From contig NZ_JAKIKX010000002.1 of assembly GCF_023283925.1 (NCBI RefSeq), positions 62,001-126,000 of the forward strand: a stretch of DNA of 64,000 nucleotides, in the 5' to 3' direction. Position 1 is the stretch's first letter; each line of letters starts with the position of its first letter. This document shows positions 36,786 through 45,462 of this stretch, piece by piece. The notes under the pieces were generated by a model that did no database searches, was not told the DNA's origin, and saw only the letters and a program-made list of their open reading frames with translations. The translations under genes and the position numbers were made by a program. The stretch comes from Shewanella marisflavi. Lineage in GTDB: Bacteria > Pseudomonadota > Gammaproteobacteria > Enterobacterales > Shewanellaceae.

Positions 36786-39700
36786 ATGATGTTATTGCAA
36801 ACGGCTGTACAAGAGTTCTCTCATCAGGAAAGATTTGCGGCGCTCCAACTCCTGCTTGCAGGGCGGTTGCTTGAGTGCCAGCTAACTGCCCATCAATTAA
36901 GTGGTAAATTTGCCGGTGATACGCCTATCGATTGCCGCGTTAACCTGAATGCTTGCGGGCAATTTAAGGCAAGCTGCAGTTGTGGCAAGGCAAACTGTGC
37001 CCATCAAGCCGCCTTGATTATCGAGCAAGCAGCGCGAAGCCAATTAGATAAACGTGAGCGTTCAAGACGTTCCGACACCGCCATCCGTCTGTTTCGTAGC
37101 GATCAAAACCAGAAGTTCGATCCTTTCCCCGCTATGGCGCGCCACCGTATTCTTTATCTGCTCGAGCCCATAGAAGAGGGCTTTCTGCTCAGGGTCGAGA
37201 AAGGGTATCTCAATAAGAATGGCCGCTATCATCTTAAAGGGCCGCTAGGCTTTGACCTGTTACAGAGTCAGCCCGTGCCCAAGTATGTCAGTCAGTCCGA
37301 TCTCAAGTTGTTCCATCTGCTGCGCCAAGAGCTCTCTACAGAACAGTTGAGCCGTGCTCAGGACGCTATGGTGATCCCGCTGCCACGTGAAGGTCATAGC
37401 GAAAAGCTCGCCCTCGGCGCTGATTTCTATAGCTTGCTGCTTGCAACGGGTCGCTGCTTTTACGCTAAGGTGGGCGCCAAGCCACTGGAACTGGTGACCC
37501 ATTATGATGAAGATTACTTAGATGAAGCCTACCTGGTTAATCTTTGCCCTGGCTGCTGGTTAGATACCTGCTCTGGTACAGGGATTGTCGATAAGCGCGC
37601 CGATAACAGGGTCAACCAGAGCCTGCTTCAGCAGGTAGATCTCGATGGCGACTGGCTGCCCAAGCTTGAGATCGTTCGAGAGTCGCTGGAATATGACTGG
37701 AGCGATGTCGTGATGGCGCCAATTGATGTGGCCCGTTTTAGCATGGTGCATCGCGGCGCCTCCTATGATTTTGAATCGTTGAGCTATCTTGGCGCTGGAC
37801 ATAAAGGGTTTATGGCCCAATTTGCCAAGTGTCAGTTGCTGCTTAATGGCTTTCCCTTGCTCACCAGCCAGTTTGAACCTGCGCTAACTCAGATGTTATC
37901 CGATGGGCTGCGCCTAATCCCTGGCGAGGTAAGCGAGCATGTGGTCTTGCTCCGTTATCTCTCTTTGCTCGGATGGCAGATAGAGCTGGTCGCCAAGCAG
38001 CGGTTTGTTAAGGTGGCGGCCAATGCCTGGTATGGAGAGGTTAATAGCGGCGATAAAGATTGGTTCGAGTTGAGTCTGGGCGTTGAGGTCGAAGGTAAGC
38101 GGGTAAACCTGCTGCCACTGCTGGTGAACCTTATTCGTCAAGGCAAACTCAGCCGTGACGGTATGACCAAAGAAGTGGCCTTAGAGCTGGAATCCGGCGC
38201 CATTTTGACCCTGCCCGCCGATCGGATACGACGTATTCTTGGGGTATTGGATGAGTTGTTTACGCTTCAGCCGCTGGATCAGCGCGAGCAGCTTAGATTA
38301 GCCAAGCACCATCTGGGGCGTCTGCCACTATTGGACGAAGCGATGGCGCCAAATGGCCAGGATAGCCAGTCGCTAAAATGGCTGGGGGAAGCCAAATTAA
38401 GACGCCATGCACTCGCCTTGGGTGAATATATCAAGCGCGTAGGCAGAGACCAGCAGACCTTTGTCGCGCCGACAGGGCTAAATGCCGTATTACGCCCCTA
38501 CCAGGAGCAAGGCGTGATCTGGCTGCAATTTATCAAGCAGCAGGGCTTTGGCGGGATTTTAGCCGATGATATGGGACTGGGTAAGACCTTACAGACCCTG
38601 TGCAGCATCTTGCTTGATAAACAGGCCGGGGTGATTAAGGCGCCTGTCTTGGTGATAGCCCCCACCAGTTTGCTGAGTAACTGGCAGCGTGAGATCGCTC
38701 AGTTTACCCCCGAACTCAGTAGTTTTGTCTGGAGCGGTCGTCTGCGCCATGAAAATGAGCAGGCCCTTAGTGACGTGGATATTTTGATCACCAGCTATGG
38801 GATCTTAGCTCAGGACGCCGAGCGGCTGACCAAGCACAACTGGCACCAGGTGATCCTGGATGAAGCCCAGACCATTAAGAATAGCCGTAGTCGGGTGACT
38901 AAATTGGTTAATCGACTCCAGACACGCCACCGTCTTTGTTTGACCGGCACGCCGATGGAGAATCATCTGGGCGAGCTGTGGTCGCTGTTTCATTTCCTCA
39001 TGCCGGGCTTTCTCGGCACGGCGACGCAGTTTCAGCGCCAGTTCAAGCAGCCCATAGAGAAAGATAACTGTGACACCAGTCGACAGCGCTTAGCTCAGCG
39101 TTTGGCGCCCTTTATGCTCAGACGCACCAAGAGCCAGGTGGCTACCGAGTTGCCGAAAAAGACGGTGATCAATACCCTGATTGAGCTCAGTCAGAGTCAG
39201 TCGGATCTCTATGAGACCATACGCCTGACGGTGGCTGAGCAGGTGCAACTGGCGCTTTTGCAAACCGGCGCCAAGGCGAATCGTTTGATGATCAGCAATG
39301 CGCTGCTCAAACTGCGTCAAGTCTGTTGCCATCCGGCGATGCTCAAACTTGGTCAGCAAGATGAAATCAAGGGGGCTGTCGAGGGCGCAGATACAATCGC
39401 GGATGTCGAAACCCAAAGTGAATCATCTAAGCTGGCCTGGTTAGAAAATAAGTTACCCAGCATGATAGAAGATGGGCGTAACATCTTAATCTTTTCATCA
39501 TTTACCACTATGTTGGATCTGATTGCCGAGCAGCTGGATCGCCAGCAGATAGGGTATGAGATGCTCACCGGCCGTAGCCGACATAGAGATAAGATCATAG
39601 ATCGCTTTCGCCGCGGGGAGGTTAATGTATTTCTGATCAGCCTCAAGGCAGGAGGGGCGGGGCTCAATCTTACCGAGGCAGATGTGGTGATCCATGTTGA

Positions 39701-39953
39701 CCCATGGTGGAACCCTGCCGCCGAAGAGCAGGCCAGTGACAGAGCCTATCGTATCGGTCAGCAAAAGCCTGTGTTTGTCTACAAGTTGATCTGCCAAAAC
39801 ACGGTGGAAGAGCGAATTCAGCAGTTGCAGCAGAGCAAACATGCACTGGCCCAAAGTATGTATCAGACCGAGAGTTTGACGGCGGCAGAGATGGATAAGG
39901 ATGATTGGCTGGCCCTGCTGCAACCTATCACAGAGCAGCCAATCACAGATTAA
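36786..39953 (+). CDS. SNF2-family helicase with SWIM-type zinc finger
   Basis: This 1055-aa protein has a SWIM-like metal site near the N-terminus (KASCSCGKANCAHQAA, about residues 60-75). A helicase core of the Swi2/Snf2 type fills the last 500 residues: LADDMGLGKTLQT near 595, DEAQTIKN, LTGTPMENHLGELWSLFHF and the motif V-VI block LKAGGAGLNLTEADVVIHVD followed by DRAYRIGQ. Such proteins use ATP to move along double-stranded DNA and displace proteins. The bacterial relatives are related to RapA in the core, but RapA lacks SWIM and has other end domains. ATG codons at 36786 and 36789 are both possible. No strong ribosome binding site is visible. Confidence 0.9.
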   Translation: MMLLQTAVQEFSHQERFAALQLLLAGRLLECQLTAHQLSGKFAGDTPIDCRVNLNACGQFKASCSCGKANCAHQAALIIEQAARSQLDKRERSRRSDTAIRLFRSDQNQKFDPFPAMARHRILYLLEPIEEGFLLRVEKGYLNKNGRYHLKGPLGFDLLQSQPVPKYVSQSDLKLFHLLRQELSTEQLSRAQDAMVIPLPREGHSEKLALGADFYSLLLATGRCFYAKVGAKPLELVTHYDEDYLDEAYLVNLCPGCWLDTCSGTGIVDKRADNRVNQSLLQQVDLDGDWLPKLEIVRESLEYDWSDVVMAPIDVARFSMVHRGASYDFESLSYLGAGHKGFMAQFAKCQLLLNGFPLLTSQFEPALTQMLSDGLRLIPGEVSEHVVLLRYLSLLGWQIELVAKQRFVKVAANAWYGEVNSGDKDWFELSLGVEVEGKRVNLLPLLVNLIRQGKLSRDGMTKEVALELESGAILTLPADRIRRILGVLDELFTLQPLDQREQLRLAKHHLGRLPLLDEAMAPNGQDSQSLKWLGEAKLRRHALALGEYIKRVGRDQQTFVAPTGLNAVLRPYQEQGVIWLQFIKQQGFGGILADDMGLGKTLQTLCSILLDKQAGVIKAPVLVIAPTSLLSNWQREIAQFTPELSSFVWSGRLRHENEQALSDVDILITSYGILAQDAERLTKHNWHQVILDEAQTIKNSRSRVTKLVNRLQTRHRLCLTGTPMENHLGELWSLFHFLMPGFLGTATQFQRQFKQPIEKDNCDTSRQRLAQRLAPFMLRRTKSQVATELPKKTVINTLIELSQSQSDLYETIRLTVAEQVQLALLQTGAKANRLMISNALLKLRQVCCHPAMLKLGQQDEIKGAVEGADTIADVETQSESSKLAWLENKLPSMIEDGRNILIFSSFTTMLDLIAEQLDRQQIGYEMLTGRSRHRDKIIDRFRRGEVNVFLISLKAGGAGLNLTEADVVIHVDPWWNPAAEEQASDRAYRIGQQKPVFVYKLICQNTVEERIQQLQQSKHALAQSMYQTESLTAAEMDKDDWLALLQPITEQPITD

Positions 39954-39959
39954 GCTGCT

Positions 39960-40379
39960 TTACTCGCCTTGAATGGTAAGAATAAGCGTGCGTGAGCTGG
40001 CGCGGTTTCGAGCCTCACACAGGTATACGCCTTGCCAGGTCCCGAGATTAAATTCGCCGTTTGTGATGGGCAAGGTAAGTTCACTGCCCAGTATGGATGA
40101 TTTAAGGTGCGCAGGCATGTCATCTGAGCCCTCATAGGTGTGGGTGTAATAGGGCTCGTTTTCAGGCACTAGTCGATTGAAGAAACGTTCGAAATCTTCG
40201 CGCACACTGGGATCGGCGTTCTCGTTCAAGGTCAGTCCGGCCGAGGTGTGTTGCAGCAAGAGATGGGCGAGACCTATCTTTATCTGTTGCAATTGGGGAG
40301 CAGCGCGGTAGATCTCTTCGGTGATCAGATGAAATCCGCGGGGTTTGGCTGGTAAACTAATCTCAACTTGCATCCACAT
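39960..40379 (-). CDS. YjbQ family protein (UPF0047)
   Basis: This 139-aa protein is a clear member of the YjbQ/UPF0047 family, from HLLLQHTSAGLTLNENADPSVREDFERFF, YTHTYEGSDDMPAHLKSS and GTWQGVYLCEAR. Residues around the His and Glu/Asp cluster form a small metal-binding pocket. Weak thiamine phosphate synthase activity has been reported for the family, but the natural role is open. It is convergent with the SNF2 gene with only 6 bp between stop codons. Confidence 0.9.
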   Translation of the reverse strand: MWMQVEISLPAKPRGFHLITEEIYRAAPQLQQIKIGLAHLLLQHTSAGLTLNENADPSVREDFERFFNRLVPENEPYYTHTYEGSDDMPAHLKSSILGSELTLPITNGEFNLGTWQGVYLCEARNRASSRTLILTIQGE

Positions 40380-40724
40380 GTTAGGTTTTCCTACGCTATT
40401 TTATCGCCCAATCTGGGCACTTTTTGTTATCGTGCTAAGAGTGCGCTAACAGCCTCATCTTTGTAAAGCGACTTTTAAATCAATGACTGTATAAAATGTA
40501 AAAGTGCCGCAAAGGAGCTTTGCTCACACTCGATTGTCTCTTTAGGTAAGCATAGTTAGTGGGCGCGATAAAGGCAGAAAAAAAGCCTGGCGTCAGGGGC
40601 AGAAAGTCAGTGCAGGGCTGTTACGCCGACAGAGCAAAAGTATAGCGCCAGATCCCTAAGGTCTACAGCTAAATAAAGGGCTCAAGTAAACAAATTGGGT
40701 AATAGGAGTAATAAGGGGGACAGT
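40380..40724. other. Intergenic region between divergent YjbQ and VRR-NUC genes
   Basis: A 345-bp spacer that must contain two divergent promoters. Apart from a short palindrome GCCCAATCTGGGC near 40407 I see nothing of note. Confidence 0.4.
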
Positions 40725-42998
40725 GTGGTAAGCGAGGCAAAAGCCATGCTCATTAAGGCTCAACAAAGCGCAGAACCTGGTGATCAAACCGGGCAGGTAA
40801 ATGCGCTAGGGCCCTACTATTATCTTGAGAATTTCAAGGCGATGTTGGTTGGGGTAGAGCAGCGCTATGGCGATCTACTCGATAAGGTTGAAAGTGACTT
40901 TATTCAGACGTTTAACCTGCTTCGCCGTGACGCTCAATGTCTATTAGTCAGGTTGATAACGCGCAAAGGCCCATGGTTTTGTCGCCCACAACTCAATTAC
41001 CTTGAGATTAACGATACCGAAGGTGCCATACAGGCACTGCTTGAGACAGGTTTTATTCACTATGGTCAGCCTGAGCTGAGCTGGCTATTACAGCAAACGA
41101 CCAAAACTGAACTTGTCAGGCATCTTGCTGAGGTGGGCCAAGAACACGAGTCAGACTCAGTAGCACAGCCACATTTAGTCGCACAGCCAGACTCAGTAGC
41201 ACAGCCAGACTCAGGGGCGACGCGTGAAAACGTAATAGCATCTGAGCCAGGATCAGGCCAAGCCCAAACCCAAACCCAAGGCCAGGCCCAGGCATCTATC
41301 ATCTCGCACCCACAGGATGGAGCCGCCAGACTCAGTGTAAAGCAGCTTAAGCGGCTTAAAAAGAGTGAGCTGGTCTCGCTGATAATGTCGTTGGCATGCG
41401 CCGATACGTCTGTCGCAAACCATGGTTTTACGCAGAATCAGCAGCACGAGGAACAGTCAGCCGCTGATGAGTTTATCGCCACACTCTTGCAGCGACTCGC
41501 GCCAGGTGAGCACTGGTTTAGCTTCACAGACAAGGCGCCGTATCGGCGTTTTGAACTCCTTTATTTCGAACGCTTAAGTCAGTCTCTCAGCCAGTTTATT
41601 TTGGCCGATTTAGGTATCCACCAATTTGATGCTTATTTGGTTAATTGCGCAAGCCGCAGCTTTAATACTCGAGAAGAAATAGAGGCTTTCTATCATTTAA
41701 ATGATTTATATCAGCAGCTTGATGAATTGTCTTTAGATGTTAAACAGACGGACTTGTCTGTCAAAAAAATTGATGCTTTCTGTGTTGGTTTGACCGCTTT
41801 TGTCGGGTTAACCCATGAGAGATTAGTACGTCTGCACCAGGGACTCATGCTGCAGATAGCCCGCCAATATGAACGTTTGCACGAATTTGAAACCGCCTTA
41901 AACCTCTATGAGGTTTGTGATCGCCCGCCGAGCCGCGAGCGCCGCGTCCGCTGCCTGCAAAAGCTGGCAAAAGATCGGCAGGCACTTGAGCTGGTTGGCG
42001 AGATGATTGACTCGCCTCTTGAAGAGAGTGAGCGACTGGTGGCCAGGCGCATGCAAAAGGCGCTGCATAGAAACCTTAAGCTATCAGCGCCGGATAGATG
42101 GCAAGGCCAGTTTGAAACTTTGCATCTCGCCACTGAGCGCACAAGCCATAGGGTTGAGCAAAGCGCGGCGAAGCAGCTCGCTGTTGTGAATGACAAAAAG
42201 GCGGTTAATAGCGAGCGCGCGGAGATCACAGAGACGGTTTTTTGCTTTGAGGTTGAAAACCGCTTGTTTTGCAGCCTGTTTGGTCTGGCGTTTTGGGACA
42301 TCATCTTCTCAGATGTTAAAGGCGCTTTTGCCAATCCATACCAGAGTCGGCCTAGCGACATGTATTACTCGAGTTTTTATCCTCAGCGCAGGGCGGCAAT
42401 CGAGGCGCGTCTTGAGGAATTAAGCGCGGGTAACACAGAGTCAATCACCCGTCATTTTCATCAGAAATTTGGCCTCACTAACGACTGGGTTCACTGGCCG
42501 CTCTTCATGCCTTATGAGTATATTAATCAGGGTAGCTCGACAGTGGTTAAAAAACCGGGAGATGCTCAGGATGCCTCTCAGGTTGAACAAGGCATTGGTT
42601 ATCTTGCGGGTCACCTTGTCGATAGTTTTGCATTTGAGGGAAAAGTCTCAAGTGTCACAGAAGGAGGGAGTCTAGCCTTGCCTATCGGTGACGATGCGCT
42701 GCCGCTGCTGCTTAACTTGGCGCTGCAGGCGTTTAGTGGGCCGATACTGGCCAAGCTATTTCGTCAGATGCTTTTCGATCTGCGTTACTACCGCGCAGGA
42801 TTTCCCGATCTGATTCGCTTTCACTTGAAGACAGACCTTGATAGTGCCACAACTAACGTAGGCGCCATGGTGAGCGCCGAGCTTATTGAGGTCAAGGGGC
42901 CAGGCGACAGCCTGCGAGATAATCAGCTGATATGGCTAGATTGGTTTAATCGACACGGGATTAAGGCCAGTGTCTGCTATCTTTCCTGGGAAGGATAA
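40725..42998 (+). CDS. FAN1-like VRR-NUC domain nuclease
   Basis: This is a protein of about 757 aa. The C-terminal 70 residues hold the VRR-NUC nuclease: GFPDLIRFH, then SAELIEVKGPGDSLRDNQLIWL. The E-V-K and Q residues are the PD-(D/E)XK active site. Upstream there is a SAP-like segment (RLSVKQLKRLKKSELVSLI) and helical TPR-like repeats, the layout of FAN1, a structure-specific nuclease in interstrand crosslink repair. I favour a GTG start at 40725 with AAGGGGG just upstream; the frame is open to a TTG at 40695, and an ATG lies at 40749. The stretch near residues 140-190 is low-complexity and contains DNA tandem repeats, absent from the family core. Confidence 0.85.
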   Translation: MVSEAKAMLIKAQQSAEPGDQTGQVNALGPYYYLENFKAMLVGVEQRYGDLLDKVESDFIQTFNLLRRDAQCLLVRLITRKGPWFCRPQLNYLEINDTEGAIQALLETGFIHYGQPELSWLLQQTTKTELVRHLAEVGQEHESDSVAQPHLVAQPDSVAQPDSGATRENVIASEPGSGQAQTQTQGQAQASIISHPQDGAARLSVKQLKRLKKSELVSLIMSLACADTSVANHGFTQNQQHEEQSAADEFIATLLQRLAPGEHWFSFTDKAPYRRFELLYFERLSQSLSQFILADLGIHQFDAYLVNCASRSFNTREEIEAFYHLNDLYQQLDELSLDVKQTDLSVKKIDAFCVGLTAFVGLTHERLVRLHQGLMLQIARQYERLHEFETALNLYEVCDRPPSRERRVRCLQKLAKDRQALELVGEMIDSPLEESERLVARRMQKALHRNLKLSAPDRWQGQFETLHLATERTSHRVEQSAAKQLAVVNDKKAVNSERAEITETVFCFEVENRLFCSLFGLAFWDIIFSDVKGAFANPYQSRPSDMYYSSFYPQRRAAIEARLEELSAGNTESITRHFHQKFGLTNDWVHWPLFMPYEYINQGSSTVVKKPGDAQDASQVEQGIGYLAGHLVDSFAFEGKVSSVTEGGSLALPIGDDALPLLLNLALQAFSGPILAKLFRQMLFDLRYYRAGFPDLIRFHLKTDLDSATTNVGAMVSAELIEVKGPGDSLRDNQLIWLDWFNRHGIKASVCYLSWEG
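41154..41214. repeat. In-frame 18-bp tandem repeat in the VRR-NUC gene
   Basis: Three 18-bp units (41154, 41172, 41190) plus a partial fourth encode the hexapeptide pattern (D/H)(S/L)VAQP. A second hexanucleotide array (about 41255-41293) encodes alternating Gln with Ala or Thr. Both keep the frame. Confidence 0.85.
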
Positions 42999-43168
42999 TG
43001 GAGCCGCTTTCAAGGCTATGCATTAAGTCTACTTATTTCGGCGATCAATTTTTTTGCTAATCCTGTGAATAAGATGCAGCATAGTAAGAGTTCAAAGCGT
43101 CTGGTCGCGTTATAGCGTTAAATGGCGCAGTAACAAAGAATCGCTCATACCCGGTGCAGGAGGATAAG

Positions 43169-43708
43169 ATGACAAGCTTAATGGCAGAGACTAAGCAGCG
43201 ACTGCTCGGTACCAGTCTGGCTGTATCGCTGCTTACGCTACTTGGCGCCTTACCTGTAGGAACCAGTTACGCCGAGCCGCGGTTAGATCTAAGCGCGAGA
43301 ACCCTACAGGGTGAACTTCGCTCACTCAAGCAGTATGAAGGCAAGGTGGTCTATGTGGATTTTTGGGCATCTTGGTGCGCGCCATGTCGTGACTCTTTTC
43401 CCTGGATGGAACAGATGCACCAGCGTTATGTCAAGCAGGGGTTAGCGATCGTCGCGATCAATCTTGATAGCGACAGTGAGATGGCTAATCCCTTCCTAGC
43501 CGATTTCACCACCAGCTTCGATATTCTCTACGATCCTAAAGGTGAGGTCGCGGGCCATTTCAATCTGCAGGGGATGCCGAGCAGCTACCTGTTTGATGCC
43601 AAGGGACAACTGGTGAGTGAACATCTGGGCTTTTTTAAATCTAAACAGCCGGCAGTCGAACAGGAGATTAAGGCATTGCTGAAACAAAGGAATGCTAATG
43701 AAAAATAG
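43169..43708 (+). CDS. Periplasmic TlpA-like thioredoxin
   Basis: This 179-aa protein has a signal peptide (about residues 12-35, ending TSYAEP) and a thioredoxin fold with the active site WASWCAPC (C70, C73), then DFTTSFDILYDP and the cis-Pro segment QGMPSSYLFD. It is expected to be a periplasmic thiol reductase or disulphide-exchange protein. I chose the ATG at 43169, with AGGAGG 5-10 bp upstream; a GTG at 43154 precedes the site. It is the first gene of a tight unit with a DUF4266 lipoprotein (11-bp overlap), a DUF3570 protein and ApbE. A probable partner is the CxC tail of the DUF4266 lipoprotein. Confidence 0.9.
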   Translation: MTSLMAETKQRLLGTSLAVSLLTLLGALPVGTSYAEPRLDLSARTLQGELRSLKQYEGKVVYVDFWASWCAPCRDSFPWMEQMHQRYVKQGLAIVAINLDSDSEMANPFLADFTTSFDILYDPKGEVAGHFNLQGMPSSYLFDAKGQLVSEHLGFFKSKQPAVEQEIKALLKQRNANEK

Positions 43709-43919
43709 TCAAAGCGCACTGTTTATCCTCGCGCTCTTATTATTGCCAGCATGTTCCAGCCTTGGCGTACAGCCATGGGAGCGCGGTCAGTTTGCCAGAG
43801 AGGATATGCAGCCTGATACCGATGAGATGGATATGTCGATAGAAGATCATATCTACTTCAGTAAGGAGGCGTCCAGTGGCGGCCGCACCCTGGCAGGTGG
43901 TGGTTGCGGCTGTAATTAG
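43698..43919 (+). CDS. DUF4266 family small lipoprotein with CxC tail
   Basis: This 73-aa protein has a lipoprotein signal with LPAC as lipobox (Cys19), giving a mature chain of only about 55 residues. The C-terminal end DHIYFSKEASSGG..GGGCGCN is the family hallmark. Cys70 and Cys72 form a CxC pair that could bind a metal or exchange disulphides with the upstream thioredoxin. The ATG at 43698 overlaps the tlpA-like gene by 11 bp, so translation is coupled. Function of the family is unknown to me. It is found with DUF3570 and ApbE genes in other proteobacteria, as I recall. Confidence 0.85.
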   Translation: MKNSQSALFILALLLLPACSSLGVQPWERGQFAREDMQPDTDEMDMSIEDHIYFSKEASSGGRTLAGGGCGCN

Positions 43920-43983
43920 GGCATAAGCGAAGTCGGCGATAAGTCAGCTCGGTGAGACAGTGCAAGCAAAGGAATGATATAGC

Positions 43984-45462
43984 GTGAACCATAGGGTAAA
44001 ACAACAGCGTCATCAGCCAACCGCTACCCAGCAGGGCGATACTGTGATGGCTTCACTCTTGATGGCCAGTAGCTTGTTTCTTGGCGTCGGAGATGTAAAC
44101 GCCACAGAAGTATTAGTTAATGATGCTGGGGCCACTGAGTTAGGGGCTAACGAGACAGGCACAGACGAGACAGGCACAGATGAGATAGTCGCCAAAGAGC
44201 GAGAAGCGAGTCAAGCTCTGGTAAGTACAACCAAATATGAGAGCAGGTCAGAGACGGATCCGCTCGCTGGAGCCAAGATAGAGGCCGCCTTAGTCTACTA
44301 CCAAGAGCGCGATCGGGTAACCGCAGCCGAAGGGATCATACATTATCGACAGGCCTTGGATGACAGCAATACCTTGAGGGCAAAGATAGCCCTAGATGCC
44401 CTAACCGGCGCCTCAGCCAATGGCGCGGTGATCCAGGCAAGGCCCCAGAGTTTTACCCGACCTTCAGGAACCGGCGTCTATCAGGCGCGAGCAGGCGAAT
44501 TGCCCCTGGACGATACCTTTAAAGATACCCGCTTACAGTTAAGTGCCAACTGGCAGCATCTTTTTTCTGCGAAATGGCAAATGAATCTCGGTGGCTATCT
44601 GTCGCGGGAATACGACTATACCTCTATTGGCGTTAATGGCAGCGGCGAGCATTCCTTTAATCAAAGCAATACTCAAGTGTTCTTTGGCTCAGCCTATTAC
44701 TTCGACATAGTGGATCCCGTCGGCGGCAGGCCTGTGGGACTTAGCGAGATGGTGTTTAGAAAGGACTTTGCCAGCGAGGAGGAGTTTAGACAGGCTTTTG
44801 ATGCCACCCGCCGTTACGACAGCGCCCTTAAACGCACCTTAGATCTTAACCTTGGCGTGACACAGACTCTGAATACTCACTGGCAGGCCCAGCTGAGTTA
44901 TAGCCTCTCTGCTGTGTCTGGGTATCTGAGTGATGCTTATAAGGTTGTCAGCCGTATCGATGGTGTTGGTCAGGCGCAGGGGTATCATTATGAAGCGCGT
45001 CCGGATCAGCGACTCAAACATAACCTGTTTGCCATGGCCAAGGGAGCATTAACCTCAGGCACGCTGACCTTTTCCTATCGCTATAGTGACGATGACTGGT
45101 CGATTCAGGCGCATACCCTAGATGCGCGTTACCGATACAATTTAACGGATGGTGGCTATTGGCAATGGCAGTTCAGAGCCTATCTTCAACAGGCCGCCGA
45201 ATTTTATCGCCTCTATCTGAGTGAGGGAGAAGCCTTACCCGAGTTCGCCTCGGCCGATCATCGCCTCGGTAAGCTAGAGACCTATACCTTAGGGGTGAAA
45301 TACGCGCACAAGTTAGATGCCGGTCAACTCGCCAGCATCAGATTAGCCTACTATCAACAGCGGCCACAAAACCCGGGTATCAGTTTACCTGGTGAGTTGG
45401 CAAGCTATGATCAATTCCCCCGTCTAGATGCCATAGTGCTGCAATTGGGAATGCGATTTTGA
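43984..45462 (+). CDS. DUF3570 family exported protein with ApbE flavinylation-like motif
   Basis: This 492-aa protein starts at a GTG with AAAGGA upstream. A signal segment (SLLMASSLFLGVGDVNA) should be cleaved near residue 40. Residues 41-95 are acidic and low-complexity and contain a duplicated ETGTD from a perfect 15-bp DNA repeat. The DUF3570 domain follows: antiparallel aromatic strands such as YYQERDRVTAAEG and ANWQHLFSAKWQMNLGGYLS, ending with LQLGMRF, as expected for an outer-membrane barrel. Residues 138-144, DALTGAS (44395-44415), match the D-x-x-(S/T)-G-A-(S/T) consensus where ApbE attaches FMN to Thr. The neighbouring apbE gene overlaps this gene by 4 bp. Covalent flavin on Thr141 is my inference. 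Confidence 0.85.
   Translation: MNHRVKQQRHQPTATQQGDTVMASLLMASSLFLGVGDVNATEVLVNDAGATELGANETGTDETGTDEIVAKEREASQALVSTTKYESRSETDPLAGAKIEAALVYYQERDRVTAAEGIIHYRQALDDSNTLRAKIALDALTGASANGAVIQARPQSFTRPSGTGVYQARAGELPLDDTFKDTRLQLSANWQHLFSAKWQMNLGGYLSREYDYTSIGVNGSGEHSFNQSNTQVFFGSAYYFDIVDPVGGRPVGLSEMVFRKDFASEEEFRQAFDATRRYDSALKRTLDLNLGVTQTLNTHWQAQLSYSLSAVSGYLSDAYKVVSRIDGVGQAQGYHYEARPDQRLKHNLFAMAKGALTSGTLTFSYRYSDDDWSIQAHTLDARYRYNLTDGGYWQWQFRAYLQQAAEFYRLYLSEGEALPEFASADHRLGKLETYTLGVKYAHKLDAGQLASIRLAYYQQRPQNPGISLPGELASYDQFPRLDAIVLQLGMRF
44151..44180. repeat. Perfect 15-bp tandem duplication in the DUF3570 gene
   Basis: CGAGACAGGCACAGA occurs twice in a row at 44151-44165 and 44166-44180. It encodes a duplicated ETGTD in the acidic N-terminal region. 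Confidence 0.9.

Noticed and set aside
43698..43919. SSGGRT in the DUF4266 tail as the ApbE flavinylation site
   Set aside because: It lacks the upstream Asp and the G-A-(S/T) core; the DUF3570 DALTGAS motif fits far better.
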